Positions 32,626 to 40,173 of a DNA stretch of 43,360 nucleotides are shown here, piece after piece. The translations under genes and the position numbers were made by a program. The DNA is taken from contig NZ_JAGGOY010000019.1 of NCBI RefSeq assembly GCF_018614095.1, positions 1 to 43,360 of the forward strand. Reading direction: 5' to 3'. Under the pieces are notes generated by a model. It worked only from the letters and a program-made list of their open reading frames with translations, did not search any database and had not been told where the DNA came from. This stretch comes from Streptomyces sp. ISL-87. GTDB taxonomy: Bacteria; Actinomycetota; Actinomycetes; Streptomycetales; Streptomycetaceae. How positions within the stretch are numbered: position 1 is the stretch's first letter; every line of letters starts with the position of its first letter.

Positions 32626-33273
32626 TCAGTAAGACCGTTCGCCGACATCAGGGGCCAGTCGGCTGCGGCGGCCGTTGGAACGGGGCAGCGCGGTCGAGGC
32701 GAGGAAGTCGTCGAGCATGGTGATTTGTACGTCATTGGGGAATCGGCGGGGGTCGAAGAGGGCCTGGACGACAAGTCCGTGGGTGAAGGCGACTGCGGTG
32801 GCGGCGAGTTGTTCCGGGTCGGCGTTTGCTGGGAGCTGGCCAAGGCCGTGTGCGGCTTCGAGGTGTAGGCGGATCGTCGAGCGCAGCCGGGTGTAGCGGT
32901 CGGCCTGTTCCGTGGTCAGCCCGTCGTCGGCGAGGGAGAGGTCCCATGAGCTGACCCAGATGCGGTTGCGGGCGGTGTCGCCCGGGGTCAGCGGCAGGAT
33001 GTCCAGGAGCATGGCGCGCACGGTGGCGAGGCCCGCGGCGGGACGCGCGCGGCGGGGCCTCTCTGCGGTGCGCTTCTCCAGCAGGTCCAAGGCGTGTGTG
33101 ATCAGGGCCCGTTTCGTCGGGAAGTAGTGCATGAGCATCCCGGTCGAGACGCCCATCGCAGCGGCGACGGCACGCAGGGTCAGCCCACCGAACCCCTTGT
33201 TGGCGAGCACGTGCCACACCGCCTCGGATACGTCCTTGCGGCGGGCTTCACGGTCTCCAGGTGCGGGCGGCAT
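32626..33273 (-). CDS. TetR/AcrR-family regulator
   Basis: A 215-residue regulator from ATG 33273. The N-terminal DNA-binding domain has DVSEAVWHVLANKGFGGLTL then RAVAAAMGVSTGMLMHYFPT and KRALITHALDLL, the canonical TetR helix-turn-helix (about residues 14-60). The C-terminal helical ligand domain (LATVRAMLLDILPL ... AVAFTHGLVVQALFDPRRFP) resembles the BetI-like C-terminal family. It represses in the absence of ligand in most relatives. It heads an operon with the esterase and is divergent from the acetyltransferase fusion, so both are probable targets. Confidence 0.88.
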   Translation of the reverse strand: MPPAPGDREARRKDVSEAVWHVLANKGFGGLTLRAVAAAMGVSTGMLMHYFPTKRALITHALDLLEKRTAERPRRARPAAGLATVRAMLLDILPLTPGDTARNRIWVSSWDLSLADDGLTTEQADRYTRLRSTIRLHLEAAHGLGQLPANADPEQLAATAVAFTHGLVVQALFDPRRFPNDVQITMLDDFLASTALPRSNGRRSRLAPDVGERSY

Positions 33274-33326
33274 GCTGCTAGCTTACGTACCGAACGCTTG
33301 TTATGCATCCAGAGAGTGAGACTCCC
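33274..33326. promoter_or_regulatory. Divergent promoter/operator region of TetR and GNAT genes
   Basis: A 53-bp gap that must serve both directions. It includes the imperfect dyad accgaacg-cttgttat (33289-33304), which resembles sites for TetR-family proteins. Symmetry is weak, so the assignment is tentative. Confidence 0.35.
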
Positions 33327-34304
33327 ATGTTCACCCTGACGCTCGGCGACCATGCCCAACTCCGTCCCTTGGAGCCCTGGCAGGCGCAGGAGTTCCTCGC
33401 CCATATCGACCGCGCCCGGGTCTCCGTGGACCCGTGGATACCCTGGGCGACGTTCAGCACTGACCTCGACTCGGCCACGGCTTCTCTCCAACGCTACGCC
33501 GACCGTCTGGCCCAGGACACCGGCCGGATCTACGGGATCTGGCTGGACGGCACGCTGGTCGGCGGCGTCATGTTCACCCGCTTTGACAGCGACTCCGGGG
33601 TATGCGAGATCGGCTGTTGGGTGGAGCAGGCCGGGGAGGGACGGGGCCTGGTGACCCGGGCCTGCCGGGTGCTGATCGACTGGGCGTTCCAGAAACGCGG
33701 GATGAGCCGCGTCGAATGGTGGGTCGCTGCGGGCAACACCCGCAGCATCGACGTCGCGCGCCGGCTGGGTATGACCCGCGACGGCGTGCTGCGGCAGCGT
33801 TCTTCGTATCGAGGTGTGCGGCACGACAGCGAGGTCTGGTCGGTCCTTTCCGAAGAATGGCCGTCTCCCGGGGAAGTGTCCGGGTCCGGCGTTCAGGCCG
33901 AGCTCGACCGGCTGATGAGCGTGTTCGTCGGCGCCTTCACCAACACCGGCGACCGCCGACCGGACCTCGGAGTCATCCGCGACGTCTTCATTCCGCAGGG
34001 GAGGATCATCGCGAACGTCGGGGACGAGCCCGTGATCTACGATCTCGACGCGTTCATCGAGCCCCGGCAGAAGATGCTCACAGACGGGACGCTGACGGAG
34101 TTCTCCGAATGGGAGGTCGCCGAGCGGACCGAGATCTTCGGATCGATCGCGCACCGGTTCAGCGAATACCGCAAGTCCGGCTTCCACCAAGGTGAGTGGT
34201 TCGAGGGCTGCGGCCAGAAAACCACCCAGTTCGTCCGGACCCCGTCAGGGTGGAAGATGTCCTCGCTGGCCTGGGACGACGCGCCCGCCACCGTCACCGA
34301 ATGA
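33327..34304 (+). CDS. GNAT acetyltransferase fused to an NTF2-like domain
   Basis: A 325-residue two-domain protein from ATG 33327 (gtgag eight bases upstream; ATG 33303 is the alternative). Residues ~1-175 form a RimJ/RimL-type GNAT domain: LRPLEPWQAQEFLAHIDRAR, IYGIWLDGTLVGGVMF, EIGCWVEQAGEGRGLVTRAC (acetyl-CoA loop) and VEWWVAAGNTRSIDVARRLG. Residues ~190-325 form a second, cone-like domain of the NTF2/SnoaL (DUF4440) type: ELDRLMSVFVGAFTNTG, EIFGSIAHRFSEYRKSGFHQ and GQKTTQFVRTPSGWKMSSLA. Such domains occur alone as ~130-residue proteins. The fusion is unusual and may sense a ligand or act in sequence with acetylation. It is divergent from the TetR gene. Confidence 0.82.
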   Translation: MFTLTLGDHAQLRPLEPWQAQEFLAHIDRARVSVDPWIPWATFSTDLDSATASLQRYADRLAQDTGRIYGIWLDGTLVGGVMFTRFDSDSGVCEIGCWVEQAGEGRGLVTRACRVLIDWAFQKRGMSRVEWWVAAGNTRSIDVARRLGMTRDGVLRQRSSYRGVRHDSEVWSVLSEEWPSPGEVSGSGVQAELDRLMSVFVGAFTNTGDRRPDLGVIRDVFIPQGRIIANVGDEPVIYDLDAFIEPRQKMLTDGTLTEFSEWEVAERTEIFGSIAHRFSEYRKSGFHQGEWFEGCGQKTTQFVRTPSGWKMSSLAWDDAPATVTE

Positions 34305-34917
34305 CCGCGCGGAGGCCAAGGCTGTTCGGACGCCATGCAAACACAGGGCCACCGCGCACCCGCACTTGGCAGGACAGCTCGCCACCGCGGTGTTCACCGA
34401 GGCTTCCACCACGCAGCTCGATACCGTGCACGTCCACGACCTGGCCCCGGACGCTCGACCATCACGTGCCATGACCATGGGCTTCGCCGGGGCTGTATGA
34501 CCCACCACGTCCCGACCTGGGCCCGGTCCCTGCTGGTGGCTGCCTCCGTGATCCGTTGGGCAGTACGGGCCTAACATCCCCGACCGCCTTCGCCGAGAGC
34601 TGCTATGGCCGGTCATTGATGTAGTGCCTGGGCAGGGCATTCGACCTGGGTGTGTTCAGGTTGGTTGGTCATAACGGGGCGAGGGGTGTTCGATCGGGGC
34701 TTTTGCGGCTGGTGGAGTGGGGTGTACAGGCTCCACTCCCGGGGCTGTGACCTGGGATTTTCTCCAATTGGGTGAGTTTTCCAGGTGGGCTTGTTTGTCC
34801 TGATTTTTTGTGCAGGTGTAATGGCGGGTCTATAGGGGACCTGGGGCGTGGTTACGTGGAGGTTGTCCGGGACCGGCGCCTGGCCGGGCTCGGCGCCGGG
34901 CGCGGACACGTCGCCTG
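34305..34917. other. Gene-free tract including a lower-GC segment
   Basis: The first 200 bp contain a plus-strand coding trace (HLAGQLATAVFTEASTTQLD) without family. From about 34610 to 34850 the GC content drops visibly and T/G-rich sequence appears (gggattttctccaattgggt). It includes a 7-bp stem (ggagtgg/ccactcc, about 34715-34740). A minus-strand frame across it lacks protein-like composition. This could be imported DNA, an attachment region or an IS end. Confidence 0.4.
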
Positions 34918-35158
34918 ATGGGCCGACACTCCTGCCGTCGCGCCAGGATCGCCTTCACCGACAGCGCCATCGACCAGATTCAACAAACTCGGCCGCCACG
35001 AGATCCATGCCCTCGACCGCGCACTGGTCGCCCTCTCCGTCGACCCCACTATGGGCGAGCCCGTTCCTGCCCCTACCCCGAAACTCCGCCGGTACGAGGA
35101 CGATCTGGAAGAGGTCGCCGTCATCTACTACGTGACTGCCCTGCGCACCGTTCTCTAG
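34918..35158 (+). pseudogene. RelE/ParE-like toxin gene with frameshift
   Basis: From ATG 34918 the frame reads GRHSCRRARIAFTDSAIDQ; one base later in phase it continues FNKLGRHEIHALDRALVALS, RRYEDDLEEVAVIYYVTALR and ends TVL-stop at 35158. The order F-T-x-x-A-x-x-x-(F/L)-x-x-L ... DPTMGEPV ... YRxxx(V)IYYV matches small RelE/ParE-type mRNA-interferase or gyrase-poison toxins of about 80 residues. A single extra base near 34976-34982 breaks it. No antitoxin gene is visible next to it. Confidence 0.5.
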
Positions 35159-35390
35159 GGGTTCAACGGGGGGTGGTGTGACGTTGCATAGCCCCTCTCG
35201 TAGGGTCCTATCGCAACAGGTCGCAGGGGGTGCGGCTCTGCGGCAGATCGTTGCATTGAGCCGTGGAGGCAGAGTGGGCTCCGCTCGTGACCGCAGCGAC
35301 GAACTGATTGTTGCCGCATCGTGCCCCGCCGCCGGGGAGCCGAGGTGAGCGAAAACGGGTTGTGCCTGAGCAGATGATCAGCTTGGGTTC
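35159..35390. other. Intergenic region upstream of a methyltransferase
   Basis: No gene seen. It presumably contains the promoter of the following gene. Confidence 0.4.
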
Positions 35391-36161
35391 GTGCTCGTGA
35401 CTGACTTGAACGATCTCATACGTCCGGACCGCTATCCGCGCTCCTCTCGCTATGACCCCGCCTGGTTGCTCAACCTCGACATGGGACCGAACCCGCTGTG
35501 GCTGCTGGAAGACCTCGCCCGGGACCTTGATCTGCGCCCGGGGATGCGGATTCTCGACCTCGGCTCCGGCAAGGGCGCCACGTCGGTGTTCCTGGCCCGC
35601 GAGTACGGCGCCCAGGTCGTTGCGGCCGACTTGTGGATCGCCCCCGAGGACGCGGCAACCGTCTTCGCCGAGGCGGGTGTCGGGGACCAGGTGAAGGCCG
35701 TGCGAGCTGAGGCGCACGCCCTGCCGTTCGAGGAGGAGAGCTTCGACGCCATCGTGAGCGTGGACGCGTTCGAGTACTTCGGAACGGCGGACAGCTACCT
35801 GCCCTACCTGACGCGGTTCCTCCGCCCTGGCGGACATCTGGCGATGGCGACTCCCGCCATGACACGGGAGGTCCGTGAGCTCGGAGCCATCCCACCCCAC
35901 ATCAAGAAGGTGGTCGGCTGGGAAGCGATCGCCTGGCACACGGCGGAGTGGTGGCGCTTTCAGTGGGCGATCACCGAGCTCGTGGAGGTCACCTCCGCGC
36001 GGTTGCCGCAAGACGCCTGGCGGGACTGGCTGCTGTGGGCCCGGGCAGCAGCCGAGCACACGCCGGACGGCCGGAGCGCGAACCAGCCCGTCATCGACAT
36101 GCTCACCACAGACGGCGGAGAATTCCTCTCCTTCGCTCTGGTAACTGCACGTAAGAACTGA
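35391..36161 (+). CDS. SAM-dependent methyltransferase
   Basis: A 256-residue protein from GTG 35391 (GTG 35397 is equally possible). ILDLGSGKGATS (about residues 54-65) is motif I for S-adenosylmethionine binding, VVAADLWI motif II, and the motif around SFDAIVSVDAFEYFG supplies the catalytic-face loop. RFLRPGGHLAMATP follows. The pattern is that of Streptomyces methyltransferase-domain proteins similar to cyclopropane-type or arsenite-type class I enzymes, but the substrate cannot be inferred. It stands alone between a toxin remnant and a bidirectional-looking hairpin. Confidence 0.82.
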   Translation: MLVTDLNDLIRPDRYPRSSRYDPAWLLNLDMGPNPLWLLEDLARDLDLRPGMRILDLGSGKGATSVFLAREYGAQVVAADLWIAPEDAATVFAEAGVGDQVKAVRAEAHALPFEEESFDAIVSVDAFEYFGTADSYLPYLTRFLRPGGHLAMATPAMTREVRELGAIPPHIKKVVGWEAIAWHTAEWWRFQWAITELVEVTSARLPQDAWRDWLLWARAAAEHTPDGRSANQPVIDMLTTDGGEFLSFALVTARKN

Positions 36162-36183
36162 GCAGACTTCACGCCGTCGGCAA

Positions 36184-36218
36184 TTCTGTCTCTCCGATCG
36201 TGATCGGTAGAGACAGAA
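36184..36218. terminator. Hairpin after the methyltransferase gene
   Basis: Arms ttctgtctctccgatc (36184-36199) and gatcgg-t-agagacagaa (36202-36218) pair over 16 bp with one bulged base and a 2-nt loop, 22 bp after the stop codon. Probably a bidirectional terminator. It could also be part of the adjoining IS630 end. Confidence 0.7.
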
Positions 36219-36256
36219 CCTAGTGACCTGAGTCGTAGATTCGTCGTGGGTTTGGT

Positions 36257-36436
36257 GTGACTCGTCCTGGACCGAAGCTCCCGCCGTTGTCGGTGACCGA
36301 TGCCCAACGGGCCGTGCTTGAAGGGTGGGTGCGTCGACGCTCGACGTCTCAGGCATTGGCGCTGAGGTCGCGCATCGTCCTGACATGCGCGGAAGGCCAT
36401 TCGATCTCGGAGGTGTCGCGTCGTCTCGGGTGCGGC
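36257..36436 (+). pseudogene. IS630-type transposase 5' fragment
   Basis: The plus strand reads LPPLSVTDAQRAVLEGWVRR followed by STSQALALRSRIVLTCAEGH and SISEVSRRLGC. This is the N-terminal helix-turn-helix block of IS630-family transposases (RRRTTAQxLALRARIVLxCAEG ... VAxRLGV). It breaks off after RRLGC at about 36436, where unrelated sequence begins. The catalytic domain is lost. Confidence 0.75.
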
Positions 36437-36609
36437 AGGCATCGGAGGGCTCGCCGTCGGCTTCCTCGTCGCCCGTTTCGTGGAGCGGTTCCCCTGGGGC
36501 CCGCTGCTGGGCCTGTCCGTCCTGGGCATCGCGTCACACCCGTGGCGACGGCCAGCACGACCCCCAGCCACGCCGGCACAACGGCGGGCGTCGTGGGCGG
36601 CCGGGGTCG
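36437..36609 (+). pseudogene. Fragment of a membrane protein
   Basis: Directly at the IS630 break a plus-strand frame gives GAAGIGGLAVGFLVARFVER then FPWGPLLGLSVLGIASHPWR, one or two membrane-spanning helices followed by a Pro/Arg tail. It has no start of its own and is probably the end of a disrupted membrane protein gene that converges on the haem-protein cluster. Confidence 0.4.
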
Positions 36610-38469
36610 TCACCTCGGAGGTCCGGCCGTCTTCCACGGGGCGAAGGCGTTCGTCACCGACCGCATGGACGAGCGCAGCTCCGGGAAGTGCCGCAGCAGC
36701 ACGCTGACCATCGTGTTGTTCTCGATCCAGTCGAGACCGGCCTGTGTGTACACCTGCGGCGTGTAGTCCTTGGTGAGGAACCGGTCGCTGTTGAGCCTGC
36801 GGGACGCCATGAGGACGAAGATCCGGAAGGCTGTGTCGCTGAAGGCGAAGCCCTTCGGCCGGGGCTCGGCGAACATGCCGACCATGAGGTCGACGCGCTC
36901 GATGTCGTTCTCGTACACCCGGCGCAGCTCCCCGGCCCAGACCGGATCGTCCGTGAGCGAGGTGAAGTCCTTCGCCGGAGGCAGGTGCAGCTGACGCCTG
37001 AATTCGTTGTAGCGCGGTACGCCGAGTTCCCGGGTACGCAGGATGTCGACGGCTCCGAGGTCCATGAGCTTGCCGTCCGGGCGCTGGAACTGCTGGAGGA
37101 ACCGCGGATAGTTGTGCAGGGTCACCAGGCCCGGGTGCGAGGTGCCGAAGGAGTAGAACAGGTCGGGCAGGGTGTGCTTGCCGAGGATCTCGTAGGCGTG
37201 CCGGCCGGTCAGGTCCCGGAAGGTCGCCTCCTGCAACAGGGAGTCGTCCTTGGCGGAGCGGAAGCTCCAGTCGTCGGGAACCAGGGGGTGCATCCGGTAG
37301 ACGGCCACGAACTCCTCGGTGAGGGCGTACGGGACGCCGAAGTGGTCGGTGCGCCCGCCCACGATGCCACTCAGCACCTCACTGGAGCTGAGCCGGCCGA
37401 GCAGTCTGTGCACTCGCTCGCCGAGCACACCGAACCAGTTGGCGCGCATTCCGGTGACCAAGGTCGGATGGCTGACGACGGCGGGGGTCCACTCGATGGT
37501 GTGGATCTTGGCGATGAGTGCCGCGGTGATCAGACGCGCCCGCTGGAAGATCTCCTCGTCCGACCAGCCGGGGTACTCGCCGCGCAGCCTGTCGCAGATG
37601 GCGTTGTGTTCGAGGATGAACAGGGTGTGCATCATGGCGAGGCCCGCCCAGAATCCGGGGACGCTCGCCGGATCCCGTTCGGGGTCGTCCGAGAACAGCG
37701 AGCCGTTCCGGGGCACCTTGAGCTTGCCGCCCTCGCCGGTGCGCAGCCGCCGCTGTGCCGCCAGGTCGTCGCCGTAGAGCTGGGACGCGTCCCACCAGTG
37801 CGACTTCTCGTTGATGTACGTCGGTGGAAGGCCGTCGCCACCGTCCGGACGGGTCGGGTCGGGGATGGTCCGCGGCACGAGCATCGGGCGGTCGGACCAT
37901 GGGTCGTCGTCGAGCAGCTGGATGTGCCAGGGGTGGTCCACGGTCCCCTGGCCATGGCTGACCCAGTCCCGGATCATGAACTGCAGCCACGCGGCGACGA
38001 GCGCGTTGACGGACTCGGCGGGGATGAACTCGTGCCTGGTCAGGACGGCGCGACTCACCTCACGCGGGCTCGGGGACATGATCTCGGGTTCGGGCTCGGG
38101 GAAGGTCCGCTCCGGTGGGACGTTGCGGCCGAAGCGCGAACCGGCCATGCCCATACGCGGGTTCGCCAGGTCGTTGTACGTACCGTCCGCTGTGCGCTCG
38201 GTGAGATGCCGCGCGCTCGAAGGCTCGACGGGCGGTGGATTCCGCGTCGGATAGGTGGCGGTGTCGAAGAGATTCCACCGGCGCAGGTTGTTGCGGAGGC
38301 CGATGAGGGTCAGCATGCCGAGCGGCGTCGGCAGATTCTGCCAGCCGATCTTGTGATCGACGGCCAACGCCAGCTTGTTGTGCGCCCGCACGAACCAGGA
38401 GGCGCTGCCGGTGTCACCGGCGCCCTGAGGTGTCTTACGGCCCGTGGAGCCTTCGGGAACTTTACGCAT
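36610..38469 (-). CDS. Fatty acid alpha-dioxygenase/cyclooxygenase-like haem peroxidase
   Basis: A 619-residue enzyme from ATG 38469 (aaggaa nine bases upstream; the frame extends to 38760 in unrelated sequence). It belongs to the animal-type haem peroxidase superfamily (PF03098) and has the length of plant alpha-dioxygenases. Visible features: distal His172 in WLQFMIRDWVSHGQG; INEKSHWWDASQLYG; TIEWTPAVV; and HFGVPYALTEEFVAVYRMHP, where Tyr391 and proximal His394 keep the Y-x-x-H spacing of the tyrosyl-radical Tyr and haem ligand of cyclooxygenase and alpha-dioxygenase. FSDTAFRIFVLMASRRLNSD near the C-terminus fits the carboxylate-binding region. The likely reaction is oxygenation of a fatty acid to a hydroperoxide. 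It is the last gene of the leftward cluster. Confidence 0.87.
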   Translation of the reverse strand: MRKVPEGSTGRKTPQGAGDTGSASWFVRAHNKLALAVDHKIGWQNLPTPLGMLTLIGLRNNLRRWNLFDTATYPTRNPPPVEPSSARHLTERTADGTYNDLANPRMGMAGSRFGRNVPPERTFPEPEPEIMSPSPREVSRAVLTRHEFIPAESVNALVAAWLQFMIRDWVSHGQGTVDHPWHIQLLDDDPWSDRPMLVPRTIPDPTRPDGGDGLPPTYINEKSHWWDASQLYGDDLAAQRRLRTGEGGKLKVPRNGSLFSDDPERDPASVPGFWAGLAMMHTLFILEHNAICDRLRGEYPGWSDEEIFQRARLITAALIAKIHTIEWTPAVVSHPTLVTGMRANWFGVLGERVHRLLGRLSSSEVLSGIVGGRTDHFGVPYALTEEFVAVYRMHPLVPDDWSFRSAKDDSLLQEATFRDLTGRHAYEILGKHTLPDLFYSFGTSHPGLVTLHNYPRFLQQFQRPDGKLMDLGAVDILRTRELGVPRYNEFRRQLHLPPAKDFTSLTDDPVWAGELRRVYENDIERVDLMVGMFAEPRPKGFAFSDTAFRIFVLMASRRLNSDRFLTKDYTPQVYTQAGLDWIENNTMVSVLLRHFPELRSSMRSVTNAFAPWKTAGPPR

Positions 38470-38518
38470 CGTGGAATTCCTTCCGGCCGTCCGGTTCGGT
38501 TGTTGCGCGAGGGCGCCG

Positions 38519-38908
38519 TCAGTGGGCGGCTGAAGGACAGCAGTTCCGCCGCTGGGCCAGAAAGGCGAGGGCCACATTGACCGTCGAGATCGCCGTGGCG
38601 GCCACCGCCGCCCGCCGTGGCAGGGAGCCCTCCTGGCCGGCCCAGGCGGCCGACAGCGCGTCGCTCGTATGGATGAGTGTGCCGACGCGCAGCGCCCGGT
38701 CGAGCTCGTGGGCGTCCTTGAGGAGCAACAGCTCGGCGCCGAGGACCACGGTGCGCACACCGAACATCCGCAGCACGTAGATCACCGCGGGCTGGTTCGG
38801 ATCCGCCCCCAGCCGACGGGCCACCACCTGTGGGGCCAGCAGCGACGCGACGCCGTTCACCAGCCGGATCCCGGCCAGGCCGTATCGCGCGAGAGTATGT
38901 CCGTCCAT
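38519..38908 (-). CDS. Small membrane protein in the haem-protein cluster
   Basis: A 129-residue protein from ATG 38908 (aggggc ~9 bases upstream; ATG 38914 also possible). It contains three or four hydrophobic helices: YGLAGIRLVNGVASLLAPQV, AVIYVLRMFGVRTVVLGAEL, and AAVAATAISTVNVALAFLAQ. Similar small proteins (DUF4267-like topology) occur next to oxidoreductases in actinobacteria. It lies 49 bp before the dioxygenase gene and may help membrane recruitment or lipid access. There is no recognised catalytic motif. Confidence 0.7.
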   Translation of the reverse strand: MDGHTLARYGLAGIRLVNGVASLLAPQVVARRLGADPNQPAVIYVLRMFGVRTVVLGAELLLLKDAHELDRALRVGTLIHTSDALSAAWAGQEGSLPRRAAVAATAISTVNVALAFLAQRRNCCPSAAH

Positions 38909-39009
38909 GGTCATCGCCCCTTCCCAAGGGGGTATCGCACATTGCGTACGAAGCTATGCCATGTGCTGCCGGTCCGCGCGCCGAGTCCGCCGCGAAGCGG
39001 CCGACCGAG

Positions 39010-40173
39010 TCACATGCCCGCACCGGGTTCCTCGTGCGGCGTGCTGTTCATGGTCTGCCTGAGCCGGGAGAGCCGCAGATAGACGGCGCGCCGGGCGCGG
39101 TTCTGGTTGCCCAGCGGCCGGTGCTCGGGCAGGGCGTGCCAGGGGTTGAAGGACAGCCGGTCGGCAAGGGCGAACTGTTCCGTCTCGTCGAATTCCTGTC
39201 TGGGCAGGCGCAGGGTGGCCATCGGGATGAACGGCGACAGCCGTTCGGGCCAGACCACCGAGGCGTTCTCGATCGGCATCCGATGCGGGTCGGTCTGCGG
39301 CTGGACGAGGAAGTCGAAGAAGACGTCGCGCTCGCGCAACGTCGTGGCCAGGGCATCCCGCAAGTAGTCGTCCGGCGGGTTCCACGGTGCCCGGCCGCGG
39401 GCCTTGTCCCGGGGAACCACGGAGTACTGCATGGCCTGGCCCGCACCGAGCAGAAACGGCGTACAGCTCCAGTACCGGGCCTCCAGCGGGCTGGAGTGGG
39501 TCTTGGCGTACAAGCCCTGCATGACCATGTCGCACAGGTGCGGGTGGCGGAGATTCAGGAAGTACAGGACCGGTGTGCCGTCGAAGACGTGCCGCTGCAG
39601 GTCGAGGTTCGCGACGACATCGGGAGTGGTGAAGGTCGGAGCGCTGATGCCGGTGAAGTCCTGCGTGGCCCGCTCGTCGTCGAGCAACTTCTCGCCTTCG
39701 ACTCCCAGGAGCTTGACGCCGATGCTGAGGACGCCGTTGTCCTTGATGTCGGGTGGCGAGAGCGGGCCCGGCCCGGCGAAGCGGACGTGGGCGGGGAAGG
39801 TGGCGGGGCGGCTGAAGACGCCGTGGCGCAGCCGCTCGGGCAAGCCGTCCGGCACGGTGAACTCCCCGCGCACGACTCCGTAGGTCTTGGTGTTCCCGGC
39901 CCGCTGGGCGCTTCCCGGCGCGTACTCGCGCTCGATGAAACGGGCCATCTGCCGTGCGACGGCCTCGGCGATCTCCGCCTCCTCGGGCAGAACCGTCTCT
40001 TCGGCGAGGCGCAGATGCTCGTCACGGCGGCGGACATTGATCAACCACTGCACCAGAGCCTGCACGGGCCCAAGGAACAGCCGGTCGAACAGAGGCCGGA
40101 TGTAGGGGTCCAAACGCCGTTCGAGGTGGACGCACACCAGGATCGCGTCGTTGAGCCGCCGCGCACCGGTCAC
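39010..40173 (-). CDS. Catalase-like haem protein (catalase-related family)
   Basis: A 387-residue protein from GTG 40173; its GTGA start overlaps the DyP stop by 4 nt, indicating coupling. Catalase-fold signatures include GVVRGEFTVPDGLPERLRHG, FSRPATFPAHVRFAG, SIGVKLLGVEGEKLL and, near the end, LSFNPWHALPEHRPLGNQNR then ARRAVYLRLSRLRQ. The last block is the hallmark of small bacterial catalase-like proteins (FNPWxxLPEHRPLGxINRARxxVY). These are related to allene oxide synthases and hydroperoxide-processing enzymes as well as to SrpA-type catalases. Typical catalase tetramer and NADPH regions are absent. Next to a fatty acid dioxygenase, conversion of lipid hydroperoxides is a reasonable proposal; true catalase activity is not excluded. 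Confidence 0.8.
   Translation of the reverse strand: MTGARRLNDAILVCVHLERRLDPYIRPLFDRLFLGPVQALVQWLINVRRRDEHLRLAEETVLPEEAEIAEAVARQMARFIEREYAPGSAQRAGNTKTYGVVRGEFTVPDGLPERLRHGVFSRPATFPAHVRFAGPGPLSPPDIKDNGVLSIGVKLLGVEGEKLLDDERATQDFTGISAPTFTTPDVVANLDLQRHVFDGTPVLYFLNLRHPHLCDMVMQGLYAKTHSSPLEARYWSCTPFLLGAGQAMQYSVVPRDKARGRAPWNPPDDYLRDALATTLRERDVFFDFLVQPQTDPHRMPIENASVVWPERLSPFIPMATLRLPRQEFDETEQFALADRLSFNPWHALPEHRPLGNQNRARRAVYLRLSRLRQTMNSTPHEEPGAGM

Noticed and set aside
39010..40173. Ordinary monofunctional catalase (KatA type)
   Set aside because: Length and the missing standard distal and NADPH regions argue for the small catalase-like family instead.
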